Shown here: piece after piece, positions 1 through 7,379 of the stretch
How the letters are laid out: each line of letters begins with the position of its first letter
Position numbering within the stretch: position 1 is the first letter of the stretch
Source of the DNA: Fervidibacter canadensis
GTDB lineage: Bacteria > Armatimonadota > Fervidibacteria > Fervidibacterales > Fervidibacteraceae
Length of the DNA stretch: 64,000 bases
NCBI GenBank assembly: GCA_041446545.1
Contig: JBGOEJ010000001.1
Span: forward strand, 372,001 to 436,000
Direction: 5' to 3'
Program-made: the position numbers and the translations under genes
Notes under the pieces: generated by a model
What the model saw: the letters and a program-made list of their open reading frames with translations, nothing else
Databases searched by the model: none
Told to the model about the DNA's origin: nothing

Positions 1-102
1 GTGCTCGCTGGCTTCCAGCACCGTCACTGACAACCCCGCCCGCGCTAAAAGGGCGCCGACGGTCAACCCGCCGACACCTGCCCCAATCACGACGATTGGC
101 AC
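1..102 (-). CDS. FAD-dependent oxidoreductase, N-terminus only (cut by window edge)
   Basis: The 34 visible codons begin at a GTG and give a classic dinucleotide-binding start: a beta strand, GAGVGG (GxGxxG), and an acidic residue closing the second strand (VTVLEASE). This is the ADP-binding Rossmann unit of phytoene-desaturase-like or amine-oxidase-like flavoproteins. The start lies behind GGAGG and overlaps the end of the SRPBCC gene by 16 nt, so the two are probably translationally coupled. The substrate cannot be inferred because everything after the nucleotide-binding motif lies outside the window. Confidence 0.8.
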   Translation of the reverse strand, partial: MPIVVIGAGVGGLTVGALLARAGLSVTVLEASEH

Positions 103-563
103 GGTTTCTGCGCCTCCATCAACCGAGAAATCTGGCGTTGCATCACCCTGCGACGATAAGCAAACAACCTCGGCAACCCAAGCCACATCAAAAGCCCGAT
201 AAGTAAACGAACGGGATGCCACGAGAAAGCGGCGTCAATGTGGTCAATGACCAGCGTCGTGCCGTCGCTTTGCGGGACGAACTGATGCCGATGAACCCAA
301 TGACGAAATGGACCGCAAAGTTGCACATCGGTGAAACCCGTTTCGTCCATCTGAACGATGCGAGCGACCCAGCGGATAGGGATGACGCCAAGCCAAAGGC
401 GAAACGCCACTTCATCGCCCGCTTGCAGCGGGCAAGGTGCCGAAAGCAGTTTCACCCGCACGGGAAAAGGAGTGAGGGCGACAAGGTTGGCAGGGTTGCG
501 ATGGAACGCTGCCACGATAGGAACGGGCGCACAAACGGTGAAAGCATGTCGGAACTTCATCAT
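87..563 (-). CDS. SRPBCC (START-like) family protein
   Basis: About 158 aa starting at MMKFRHAF. The pattern is that of SRPBCC ligand-binding proteins: an initial strand (FRHAFTVCAPVPIVAAFH), a helix, then alternating strands ending in a long amphipathic C-terminal helix (RRRVMQRQISRLMEAQ). A conserved-looking HRHQFVP segment near residue 108 precedes the last strands. The open frame extends to 737, but that extension covers the separate DUF2892-like gene in another frame, so the internal ATG pair is preferred. The GGGAGG upstream is rather far (about 19 nt), so the exact start is uncertain. It sits between a DUF2892-like gene and an FAD oxidoreductase. Ligand unknown. Confidence 0.7.
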   Translation of the reverse strand: MMKFRHAFTVCAPVPIVAAFHRNPANLVALTPFPVRVKLLSAPCPLQAGDEVAFRLWLGVIPIRWVARIVQMDETGFTDVQLCGPFRHWVHRHQFVPQSDGTTLVIDHIDAAFSWHPVRLLIGLLMWLGLPRLFAYRRRVMQRQISRLMEAQKPCQSS

Positions 564-604
564 CGCGCTCGCTTCATGGCTGCCTCCCGCAGCCAGCAAC
601 CCAG

Positions 605-772
605 TCAGAAACCAGAAAAGGCTTGCAGGATGCCGACGATGCCCAACGCTATCAGCGTCACTCGCACCGCTAAAGGCAAGCGCAAAATGCCCAAACCAGC
701 GGCGAGCATCAGCGCGCCACCGATGCCCCGCAACCATCTTTGCGTGGGCGTGATGTTAGGCTTTAGTCGCAC
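605..772 (-). CDS. small DUF2892/YgaP-like inner membrane protein
   Basis: A 55-aa frame opened by GTG, with GAGGAGG 8 to 9 nt upstream. The protein starts with a short polar segment (KPNITPTQRWLRGIGG) typical of the DUF2892 family, whose members begin K-x-N-[IV]-x-x-x-[DQ]-R-x-[LV]-R. Two hydrophobic helices follow, roughly residues 18-36 and 38-53. Family function is poorly defined; members often sit beside sulfur or rhodanese genes. It is the first gene of the SRPBCC and FAD-oxidoreductase cluster. It is short and has a GTG start, so automatic calling easily misses it. Confidence 0.65.
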   Translation of the reverse strand: MRLKPNITPTQRWLRGIGGALMLAAGLGILRLPLAVRVTLIALGIVGILQAFSGF

Positions 773-848
773 GGTTTGACGCCTCCTCGTTCAATGGGCA
801 GGAGCCGTCCCGCAAGGGACGACCCCTGCCCGCGACGGTGGATGGCGG

Positions 849-1373
849 TCACTTCTCCGGCGGCAGCATCACCTTGTCAATGACATGGATGACGCCGTTG
901 CTCGCCATCACATCTGCCTTGATGACCTTCGCCCCATCCACGAAAATGTCCTTGCGCTTTAGGGTGATGGTGACCTTTTTGCCCTTGAGCAAGGTTTCCA
1001 CTTTCGTGCCGCTCTTGAGTTTGCGCACATCCGACGAGAGATACTTGCCCGAAACGACATGGTAAAGCAGGATGGAGCGCAGTTTCTCTTTGTTTTCGGG
1101 CTTGAGAAGTTCTTCCAGCGTCCTTTTGGGCAGTTTGGCGAAAGCGCTATCGGTCGGGGCAAAGACCGTGAACGGACCTTCGCCCTTCAAGGCGTCCACC
1201 AGTTCGGCAGCCTGCAGGGCTTTTACCAGCGTCTTGAACTGTCCTGCCTTCATGGCGACGGTGGGAATGTCGTCAGTGGGTTGATTGCCCTTCCCACCAT
1301 ATTGCGCCACTGTCCAACCGACCAAAGCAGCAGCAACAGCACCGACCATCAACAACCGACGCAACGCCGACAT
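849..1373 (-). CDS. secreted fasciclin (FAS1) domain protein
   Basis: 174 aa. Residues 1-23 form a signal peptide (ALRRLL, then a hydrophobic stretch ending AQ). One FAS1 domain follows (about 38-172), with both hallmark boxes: H1 around FTVFAPTDSAFAKLP and H2 around NGVIHVIDKVMLPP, plus the central YHVVSGKY. FAS1 domains are extracellular adhesion or binding modules; in bacteria their ligands are mostly unknown. AAGGAGGG precedes the ATG. It is a paralogue of the next gene upstream, which has no signal peptide. It is preceded by two hairpins in the 128-nt spacer. Confidence 0.92.
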   Translation of the reverse strand: MSALRRLLMVGAVAAALVGWTVAQYGGKGNQPTDDIPTVAMKAGQFKTLVKALQAAELVDALKGEGPFTVFAPTDSAFAKLPKRTLEELLKPENKEKLRSILLYHVVSGKYLSSDVRKLKSGTKVETLLKGKKVTITLKRKDIFVDGAKVIKADVMASNGVIHVIDKVMLPPEK

Positions 1374-1402
1374 ATGCCATCCCTCCTTGAGAGGATTTTT
1401 TC

Positions 1403-1472
1403 AACGCGCCGCTATGGCGCGTTCTTTTGCCTCAGTAAGCGGCGCGGGGTTGGTGGGCAACCAACCCCGCGC
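1403..1472 (-). terminator. two hairpins between the fasciclin genes
   Basis: A perfect 13-bp stem (1442-1454 with 1460-1472, 5-nt loop, GC-rich) lies 30 nt after the stop of the upstream fasciclin gene. A second 8-bp stem (1403-1410 with 1416-1423, 5-nt loop) lies just before the ribosome binding site of the downstream one. On the minus strand neither is followed by a T-run, so this is not a textbook intrinsic terminator. It may be an RNA-processing or partial-termination element that sets different levels for the two paralogues. Confidence 0.45.
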
Positions 1473-1501
1473 TCGGGACAAGACGGCGCAGCGCTGGGCG
1501 T

Positions 1502-1930
1502 TCAAAGGTTAGGCGGCAAAATTACGGCGTCAATGACATGAATGACACCATTGTCGGCAGGAACATCAGCAGCGACGACCCTCGCCCCGCCCACATAAAT
1601 GTCGTTGCCCTTGAAAGTCACCGCGATGGATTCCCCGCTGAGCGTGGGAACTTTCGCCCCGTCAGGCAACTGCTTGACATCGGCGGACAAGTATTTGCCA
1701 GCGACGACATGGTAGGTCAGGATTTTGACCAACTTGTCCTTGTTTTCGGGCTTGAGCAGGTCATCAACCGTCCCTGGCGGGAGTTTGGCGAAGGCGTCAT
1801 CGGTCGGAGCGAAAACGGTGAAGGGACCAGATTGCTTGAGGGCATCTACCAAACCCGCCGCTTGCACAGCAGAGACCAGCGTCTTGAAGTTACCTGCTTG
1901 CATGGCGACTTCCACGATGTCAGCCATCAC
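1502..1930 (-). CDS. fasciclin (FAS1) domain protein without signal peptide
   Basis: 142 aa, a single FAS1 domain from about residue 8 to the end, with FTVFAPTDDAFAKLPPG, the YHVVAGKY segment and the DNGVIHVIDAVILPP box. There is no leader: the protein starts directly at the domain (ADIVEVAMQAGNFKTL). It is therefore probably cytoplasmic, unlike its paralogue at 849-1373. The start is GTG (1930) or the ATG directly after it; AAGGAGGGTGATT fits either. A 34-aa membrane-peptide gene lies immediately upstream. Confidence 0.9.
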   Translation of the reverse strand: MMADIVEVAMQAGNFKTLVSAVQAAGLVDALKQSGPFTVFAPTDDAFAKLPPGTVDDLLKPENKDKLVKILTYHVVAGKYLSADVKQLPDGAKVPTLSGESIAVTFKGNDIYVGGARVVAADVPADNGVIHVIDAVILPPNL

Positions 1931-1970
1931 ACAATCACCCTCCTTCGGGATTTCTGAGAGGGAACAAGCC

Positions 1971-2075
1971 TCATCGGGCGGACATCCGACCGAGCCAGAA
2001 AATCAGCCCGATGGCGATGAGATGGATAATCCACCAGCCGATGCGCAGGAAGCGAAAGGGCTCCGGTAACTGCAT
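1971..2075 (-). CDS. 34-aa single-pass membrane peptide
   Basis: Short frame with an excellent ribosome binding site (AAGGAGGTGA, 8 nt before ATG). The peptide begins with a polar head (MQLPEPFRFLR), has one strongly hydrophobic helix (GWWIIHLIAIGLIFWLG) and a basic tail (RMSAR). It ends 41 nt before the second fasciclin gene and is probably cotranscribed with it. No family is recognised. The strong site, plausible transmembrane segment and operon position support it as real. Confidence 0.6.
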   Translation of the reverse strand: MQLPEPFRFLRIGWWIIHLIAIGLIFWLGRMSAR

Positions 2076-2539
2076 GACGCCTCACCTCCTTGCCTTGTGT
2101 CAGACACACTAAGCCCGTGCAAAGGGCATAGAGAAACGAGGCAAGTGCGCCTCGTGCCGGGGCCCCCTCGTCGGAGGGTGCTGTGTGTGCGACGGGTGGC
2201 GAGGGGGAGGGCTACCCGCAAGCCCAGCCACAGCCAAGCGACACCACCACTGCCCACTATCGTTTCTCATTCCCCCGCTTGAACTGTGACCGCCGAAATT
2301 GTAGCCGCAGCAACACTGCTTGTAAAGACCCCACGAGGTTGCTTGGAAAATCACGCCTTGAATAACTGCTGTTCACCGCATCTCTTTATCGCGGCTAATA
2401 GCAGCACCAAAAGAAGGTCAGAGGGAGCATCGGCTTTTCAGCGAAGGCGAAGGGAGCGTCGGATTGCTCCGCCTTGTCGGGGTGGCTATCAGCCACGACG
2501 CACAAACCGATCCCATGAATTTCCGAACACCCTCAGAAC
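2076..2539. repeat. gene-free spacer with dispersed repeat copies
   Basis: About 460 nt with no credible gene. It contains a segment at 2343-2374 that recurs inverted at 62563-62594. A degenerate GCGGCTAATAGCAGC hairpin is at 2391-2405 and the GTGGCTATCAGCCAC hairpin at 2482-2496. An 18-nt sequence at 2520-2537 (TTTCCGAACACCCTCAGA) recurs inverted at 22542-22559. It looks like a composite of repeat fragments between the photolyase end and the membrane-peptide operon, whose promoter should lie in the 2080-2250 part. Confidence 0.6.
2482..2496. repeat. dispersed hairpin element, copy 1
   Basis: Stem GTGGCT/AGCCAC with loop ATC, embedded in TTGTCGGGGTGGCTATCAGC. The same core with similar flanks occurs at 46988, 60307, 62466 (inverted, one mismatch) and 62518 (GCGGCT stem). 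Confidence 0.7.
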
Positions 2540-3874
2540 TCACGACGCAAAGTGGCGGCGTGCCAACTCCATGAAGGTTTTGCGCCCTCGTTCCAAGTCC
2601 ACCATGGGCGGCGGATAGTCAGGTGCAAAGGAACGCAAGCGCTCCAAATCGTCCAAGACATCGTTGGGGACATGGCTCAGTTCGGCGACATAGCGGCGGA
2701 TGTAGTCACCGTTTGGGTCAAATTTGCGGGCTTGAAGGATTGGGTTGAAAATGCGGAAGTAAGGCGCGGCATCGGCGCCGCAACCTGCGACCCATTGCCA
2801 ATTGCCGACATTCTGTGCCAAGTCAGCATCCACAAGTTGGCGGTAAAAGTGCCGTTCGCCCCAACGCCAGTCAATTTGCAAATGCTTCGTCAGGAAACTG
2901 GCGACGACCATCCGAACGCGATTGGGTAGCCAACCTTCCTGTCGCAACTGACGCATTCCAGCATCCACCAGCGGGATGCCCGTTTGCCCTTGACACCAAA
3001 CCTCAAAGGCTTTTTCATCGTGTCGCCAAGGAAAACCGCGCCATTCGCTTTTCCACTCCGTCTCGCTCGTTTCGGGAAAGTGGTAGAGCAAGTGGGCGTA
3101 AAAGTCGTGCCAAGCCAGTTCGCGGAGAAAGGCTTCACTCACCGCCATCGCTTCTTGAACCATTTGCCGAAGGGAAATGAGCCCGCAGCGAAGGTAAGGG
3201 CTCATGCGGGAGGTGGAATCATCTGTCAGCAGGTTGCGCCGCTCGGCGTAAGCGCTCAAACCTTGATGAACGAAGTGTCGCCACTTTTTCCGCACGCCTT
3301 CCTCATCGGCAAGCCAATGGACAGCAGCGTCGCTGCGCACTTCAGGCAAAGGCACTTCAGGCACGGCAAGGCAGGGCGTGTTGAAATTTTTGGGCAGTGG
3401 GAATGTCGCCAAGCAATCAGGCAATGACGGTAGAAAGTGACGCTTGTAAAATTGCGTGAAAGTCGTAAAGGGTCGGTCGGGCACAGGAACGAGGGTGCTA
3501 TCCTGCAAGGCTTGATAACGAATGCCGAGGCGGTCAAGCAACCGACAAAGTTGTCTGTCTCGCTCTTGCGAATGAGGTTCGCAATCTTTGCAAAAGAGCA
3601 CCAAGTCGGGCTTGACCGTCGCAAAAAAGGCTTCTTTCTGCGAGGAATGGATGCAAAACAACCGCCCGCCACGCTCGGCGATGCGTTCTCGCAGCGACTT
3701 CAGGGCGAAAAAGAAGAGCGAACGCAGGTTATCGCCGTGCTCTTGCTGGTTGAAATCATCCAACACGAACAGCGGGATGACTTCGTTGTGCCCGTCGGCA
3801 TGCTGCCATAGTGGGTTGTCGGCAAGGCGCAACTCCCGTCGGACAAGCGCCACGATGCGCACGGCAGTCCACAC
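2540..3874 (-). CDS. phr: deoxyribodipyrimidine photolyase
   Basis: 444 aa, the usual length of class I CPD photolyases. The N-terminal antenna-binding domain opens with VALVRRELRLADNPLW. The C-terminal FAD domain carries WHDFYAHLLYHFP, GQTGIPLVDAGMRQL, the NRVRMVVASFLTKHL motif and the DLAQNVGNWQWVAGCGADA block that contacts FAD and the lesion. The enzyme uses blue light to split pyrimidine dimers. The start is GTG; a GTG four codons later is equally possible. It is divergent from the membrane-protein gene at 3904, with only about 30 nt between starts, so promoters must overlap the coding ends. Confidence 0.95.
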   Translation of the reverse strand: MWTAVRIVALVRRELRLADNPLWQHADGHNEVIPLFVLDDFNQQEHGDNLRSLFFFALKSLRERIAERGGRLFCIHSSQKEAFFATVKPDLVLFCKDCEPHSQERDRQLCRLLDRLGIRYQALQDSTLVPVPDRPFTTFTQFYKRHFLPSLPDCLATFPLPKNFNTPCLAVPEVPLPEVRSDAAVHWLADEEGVRKKWRHFVHQGLSAYAERRNLLTDDSTSRMSPYLRCGLISLRQMVQEAMAVSEAFLRELAWHDFYAHLLYHFPETSETEWKSEWRGFPWRHDEKAFEVWCQGQTGIPLVDAGMRQLRQEGWLPNRVRMVVASFLTKHLQIDWRWGERHFYRQLVDADLAQNVGNWQWVAGCGADAAPYFRIFNPILQARKFDPNGDYIRRYVAELSHVPNDVLDDLERLRSFAPDYPPPMVDLERGRKTFMELARRHFAS

Positions 3875-3903
3875 CCCATTTTTCGGCGCAGGGTGATGGA
3901 ACG

Positions 3904-4344
3904 ATGGCGACCCCTTTGTTTGTCGCCCATCTGGCAGTGACGCTGCTCATGGCAGGCGTCATTTGGTTCGTGCAAATCGTGCACTACCCACTTTTTCGTT
4001 TCGTCGGCAACTCGGAGTTTGCCCGATATGAAGCCGCCCACATTTTCTGGACGACTTGGGTCGTCGCTCCTCCGATGTTGACGGAACTAACGACGGCGGT
4101 CTTGCTGCTCCTTTTTAAGCCCAAAGGGATCAGCGACGGCATCCTTTGGCTCAACCTCGCCTTGCTCAGCGCCATCTGGCTATCCACGGCTTTTTTGCAA
4201 GGACCTTGCCATCAACGGCTTCGTCAGGGTTTTGATGCAGCGACGCATCATCGGCTTGTCGTGACCAACTGGCTGCGCACTGTTTGTTGGACGGTGCGTT
4301 CGGGATTGCTGCTTTGGTTGGCTGCCAAGTTAGTAAGGGTGTGA
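3904..4344 (+). CDS. conserved four-helix integral membrane protein
   Basis: 146 aa from the ATG at 3904; the frame is open further upstream but that part overlaps the photolyase start. About four transmembrane helices: residues 6-25, 50-72, 76-97 and 120-143. Conserved-looking residues are HYPLF after helix 1, YEAAH, and GPCHQRLRQGFD between helices 3 and 4. I recognise no named function. It converges on pdxH with a 2-nt gap. Confidence 0.7.
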   Translation: MATPLFVAHLAVTLLMAGVIWFVQIVHYPLFRFVGNSEFARYEAAHIFWTTWVVAPPMLTELTTAVLLLLFKPKGISDGILWLNLALLSAIWLSTAFLQGPCHQRLRQGFDAATHHRLVVTNWLRTVCWTVRSGLLLWLAAKLVRV

Positions 4345-4346
4345 CT

Positions 4347-4997
4347 TTACGGCGCCAAGCGTTGCAAACGCCATGAGCCATCGGGTTGGCGGATGTAAAG
4401 CAGGCGGTCGTGCAAGCGGTTGCGACGCCCTTGCCAAAACTCAATGCGTTCGGGCACTAATCGGAACCCGCCCCAGAAAGGTGGGCGGGGCACCTCTTGA
4501 CCTGCGAAACGCTCTTCCATCTCGCGAAAGCGCCGCTCCAAAAACGCACGGTCGGGGAGGGGTTCACTTTGAGGCGATGCCCAAGCCGCCAATTGGTAAC
4601 CACGCGGTCGGGTGCGGAAGTAAGCGTCCGACTCTTCGTCGCTCACCCGTTCCACGACACCTTCCACGCGAACTTGTCGCTCCAACGGCACCCAAAGAAA
4701 CAGCATCGCCGCACGAGGGTTGTGCTGCAACTCTTTGGCTTTGCGGCTCTCGTAGTTGGTGAAGAAAACAAAGCCCCGTTCATTCATGTCCCGCAACAGC
4801 ACCGCTCGCACCGACGGTTGCCCGTCAGGGCTGACGGTCGCTAAGGCGACGGCGTTGGGGTCTAAAAGTCCCGCTTCCAACGCTTCCTTCAGCCACGCCC
4901 GCAGCAAATCAAAAGGGTCAGTAGGCACTTCCCGTTCATCCAACGCTCGTTGCCCATACTCGCGCCGAAGCCGCCAAAGTTGCTCGCGGATGTCCAA
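4347..4997 (-). CDS. pdxH: pyridoxamine/pyridoxine 5'-phosphate oxidase
   Basis: 216 aa, full length. FMN-binding split-barrel fold with RAVLLRDMNERGFVFFTNY and SRKAKELQHNPRAAMLFLW. The family C-terminal signature is present: EFWQGRRNRLHDRLLY then WRLQRLAP. The product makes pyridoxal 5'-phosphate by FMN-dependent oxidation. The start is TTG, supported by AAAGGAGG 9 nt upstream and by homology beginning at REQLWRLRREY. It is last in a minus-strand run after the EAL gene (61-nt gap). Confidence 0.97.
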   Translation of the reverse strand: MDIREQLWRLRREYGQRALDEREVPTDPFDLLRAWLKEALEAGLLDPNAVALATVSPDGQPSVRAVLLRDMNERGFVFFTNYESRKAKELQHNPRAAMLFLWVPLERQVRVEGVVERVSDEESDAYFRTRPRGYQLAAWASPQSEPLPDRAFLERRFREMEERFAGQEVPRPPFWGGFRLVPERIEFWQGRRNRLHDRLLYIRQPDGSWRLQRLAP

Positions 4998-5058
4998 AGG
5001 CAGCGCCCTCCTTTGTCATCAACTTGCCCAACGCTGCGCCACCTTTGAACAAACCCGC

Positions 5059-6153
5059 TCATAAGTTTGCGAGCCATCGTTGGGCTTCGTCCGAAAGGGA
5101 AGGTGGCGGTGAAGCGGGACGGGCGAAAAAGTAGCCTTGCGCCAAATCCGCTCCGATGTCGCGACAGAAATTGGCATCGTCAGCCGTCTCCACGCCCTCC
5201 GCCACGACGCTGATACCCAATTGGTGGGCTGCCTCGGCGACGGCGTGCAGCAACACGCTCCGCACCCGATCGCCGTGAGCGCCCCGCACCAACTCTTGAT
5301 CCAACTTCACAAAGTCAGGTTGCAACTCCGCCAAGTAACGCAGCGACGCATAGCCACTGCCTAAATCATCCAGAGCCACCTTCGCCCCTTGCTGCCGATA
5401 CTCGGCGATGATGCCTTTTAGATGCGCCATATCCCGCACTTGCTCGGCTTCTATCACCTCAAAAACGAGCCGACTCAAATCAACGCCCAACTGCTGGCAC
5501 AGTGCCACCGTATCCCGCAAGCAAGTTTTCGGGTCGTAGATGGAGTTGGGGGCGAAGTTGATGAACAGGGCAAAACCCTTCGCCAGCAACTCCTTGCCTT
5601 GTCCGATAGCGGTGCGGCGAGCCAGTTGATCTAACTGGTGCAGCCGACCCAACGATTGGGCGGCGGCAAGGAGTTGCCCCGCTCCGATGACCTTGCCGTT
5701 AAGCCTCGCCCGCAGCAGGCATTCATAAGCGGCGACGCGCCGTTCTTCAAGCGCCACGAGAGGATGAAAGACGACGAACAATCCCTGACCCCTCAAGAGG
5801 GTGTGAAACCAACGGCTTTGCAATTGCACGACGACTTCGTTGAGCGGGCGTAGTGACAGCAATGCCGTCGTCAAATCCTGCCCCGCAGGTTGCGCCGTCT
5901 TCAGCAATGCCGCTTTCGTCTCGCCGATTTCCACCTCGCTTAGGTTCTCCCGCCACTCAGAAAGCAACCGCTCCAAAACTGCCTCCTCGCCTTCCAGCAA
6001 GAAGATGCGGGGCAGCAACTCTCGCATCGGGATACCCAGACGCTCCTTCAGTGGCTGCAGTTTGTCCAATGCCGTCGGCGCCGTCGTGTGGATGATCACA
6101 CCGCACACCATACCGTTTTCGCAATGGACAGGATGGCAACGCTCGCAAGGCAT
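5059..6153 (-). CDS. EAL-domain cyclic-di-GMP phosphodiesterase with Cys-rich N-terminus
   Basis: 364 aa from the ATG at 6153 (GGAGGTG upstream). The EAL domain spans about residues 115-362 and keeps its metal and catalytic residues: E144 (ECL in place of EAL), N199, E232, D262/D263 (DDLGSGYASL), K283, E319 and Q339. It should hydrolyse c-di-GMP to pGpG. The first 20 residues hold C3, C6, H7, C11 and C17, a likely metal or redox site. There is no signal peptide or membrane helix, so it is cytosolic. It follows the glycosyltransferase cluster by 44 nt, so it may tune polysaccharide or adhesion output. Confidence 0.92.
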   Translation of the reverse strand: MPCERCHPVHCENGMVCGVIIHTTAPTALDKLQPLKERLGIPMRELLPRIFLLEGEEAVLERLLSEWRENLSEVEIGETKAALLKTAQPAGQDLTTALLSLRPLNEVVVQLQSRWFHTLLRGQGLFVVFHPLVALEERRVAAYECLLRARLNGKVIGAGQLLAAAQSLGRLHQLDQLARRTAIGQGKELLAKGFALFINFAPNSIYDPKTCLRDTVALCQQLGVDLSRLVFEVIEAEQVRDMAHLKGIIAEYRQQGAKVALDDLGSGYASLRYLAELQPDFVKLDQELVRGAHGDRVRSVLLHAVAEAAHQLGISVVAEGVETADDANFCRDIGADLAQGYFFARPASPPPSLSDEAQRWLANL

Positions 6154-6197
6154 CGGTGCCACCTCCGCTTTCCTTTTTCGGCACGAGGCAAGGCTGA

Positions 6198-7163
6198 CTA
6201 AAAGTGGCGGTAGGTTTTTTCCTCGGTCGGGTCGTCGGGTGCTATCAATGGCGAAGGGACGATGGCTTTGAGCCTTCGTTGCCATGCTAACCGACACCGA
6301 TGAATAGCCACCCGCAGCAATGCCCCTGCCAACCGCAGCAAAATGCCCAAGCCAATCAACGGGAACGACCAAATTGGGTAGCGTCGGCGGTAGTTTTTCA
6401 GGTAGAAGCGCCACATGCTTTTGTGGTGCTGGATGAGGCAGGCGACCAACTTTTGGTCACTGCTGCGCCCGATTTTGTGGGTGATGACGGCATCGGGACA
6501 AAAAAGCACCGCAAAACCCGCTTGCCTCGCCCGCCAGCAAAAATCCACATCTTCGCAATATGCCCAAAAACCTTCGTCCAGCAACCCGATGCGCTCAAAA
6601 ACTTCCCGCCGAACAAGCATCGCCGCCCCCGAAACCCAGTCCACTTCCCGCACGGCATCGTAACCGAAATCGGTCAGCAAGTAGCGGCGCACGAAAGGGT
6701 TGTTAGGAAACAAGCGACCCAGCAAAGTGTTGCGGAAAAGCCCCGCACCGATGTCGGGGAAGGAGCGGGCAGAGCGTTGGATGCTGCCATCAGGGTTGAG
6801 CAACTTTGCCCCGATGATCCCCGCTTCTGGGTGCGCTTCGGCACATGCTATCAACGCCCGCAACGCTCCATCATGCACCACCGTGTCGGGATTGAGCAAA
6901 AGGACGAATTTGCCCCGACTGAGGCAGATGCCGATGTTGTTTGCCTTCGTGTAGCCGAGGTTGCGTTCGTTGACGACGAGACGAACTTGCGGAAACTCCT
7001 GCCGCACCATTTCTGCCGTCTCATCGGTGGACGCATTATCCACGACGATGACTTCCATCGCCAACCCTTCGCCGTTGCGCCAAAGCGACCGCAAACATTC
7101 CCGCAAATCCTCCCGCACATTCCAACTGACGATGACGACAGACAAGATGGGCGCTTCGCTCAT
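6198..7163 (-). CDS. glycosyltransferase family 2 (WbbL/rhamnosyltransferase-like)
   Basis: 321 aa. The GT-A fold starts with SVVIVSWNVREDLRECLRSL; nucleotide-sugar binding residues are in VIVVDNASTDET and LLLNPDTVV. The acceptor region shows YCEDVDFCWRARQAGF, typical of the WbbL group. A membrane-associated helix lies near residues 263-283 (FPLIGLGILLRLAGALL). Its ATG overlaps the Trm112-like stop codon (ATGA), so the pair is coupled. It probably adds a sugar to a lipid-linked glycan at the inner face of the membrane. Confidence 0.9.
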   Translation of the reverse strand: MSEAPILSVVIVSWNVREDLRECLRSLWRNGEGLAMEVIVVDNASTDETAEMVRQEFPQVRLVVNERNLGYTKANNIGICLSRGKFVLLLNPDTVVHDGALRALIACAEAHPEAGIIGAKLLNPDGSIQRSARSFPDIGAGLFRNTLLGRLFPNNPFVRRYLLTDFGYDAVREVDWVSGAAMLVRREVFERIGLLDEGFWAYCEDVDFCWRARQAGFAVLFCPDAVITHKIGRSSDQKLVACLIQHHKSMWRFYLKNYRRRYPIWSFPLIGLGILLRLAGALLRVAIHRCRLAWQRRLKAIVPSPLIAPDDPTEEKTYRHF

Positions 7164-7366
7164 AGTTGCCCCTCACTCGTCGGCAGTTCCGCTTCTTCAA
7201 TCAGCATCACAGGAATGCCGTTGCGAATCGGATAACGCCGACCGCACTTTTTGCAGACGAGCCTTTCTATGTCCGCCCGCAACTCCAAGTCACCCCGACA
7301 TTCGGGCACGGGGCAACACAGGATTTCCAACAGCCACTGTGGGACAAGTTCCTGCCGCTCCGCCAT
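7160..7366 (-). CDS. Trm112-like zinc-binding protein
   Basis: 68 aa. N-terminal helix (WLLEILCCPVPECRG) followed by a small beta domain with CKKCGRRYPIRNGIPVML, giving CxxxxC and CxxC zinc ligands of the Trm112/UPF0434 family. In bacteria such proteins often sit in glycan-synthesis clusters and may stabilise a partner enzyme; here it lies between two glycosyltransferases with overlapping stop and start. The ATG at 7366 follows GAGGTGA; a GTG three codons earlier is the alternative. Confidence 0.88.
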   Translation of the reverse strand: MAERQELVPQWLLEILCCPVPECRGDLELRADIERLVCKKCGRRYPIRNGIPVMLIEEAELPTSEGQL

Positions 7367-7379
7367 CTCCTTCACCTCG

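Noticed and set aside
1442..1472. Standard rho-independent terminator
   Set aside because: The stem is perfect but lacks a T-run on either strand; kept only as a hairpin with low confidence.
6103..6153. c-type cytochrome heme site in the EAL protein (CERCH)
   Set aside because: There is no signal peptide or membrane helix, so cytochrome c maturation could not reach it.
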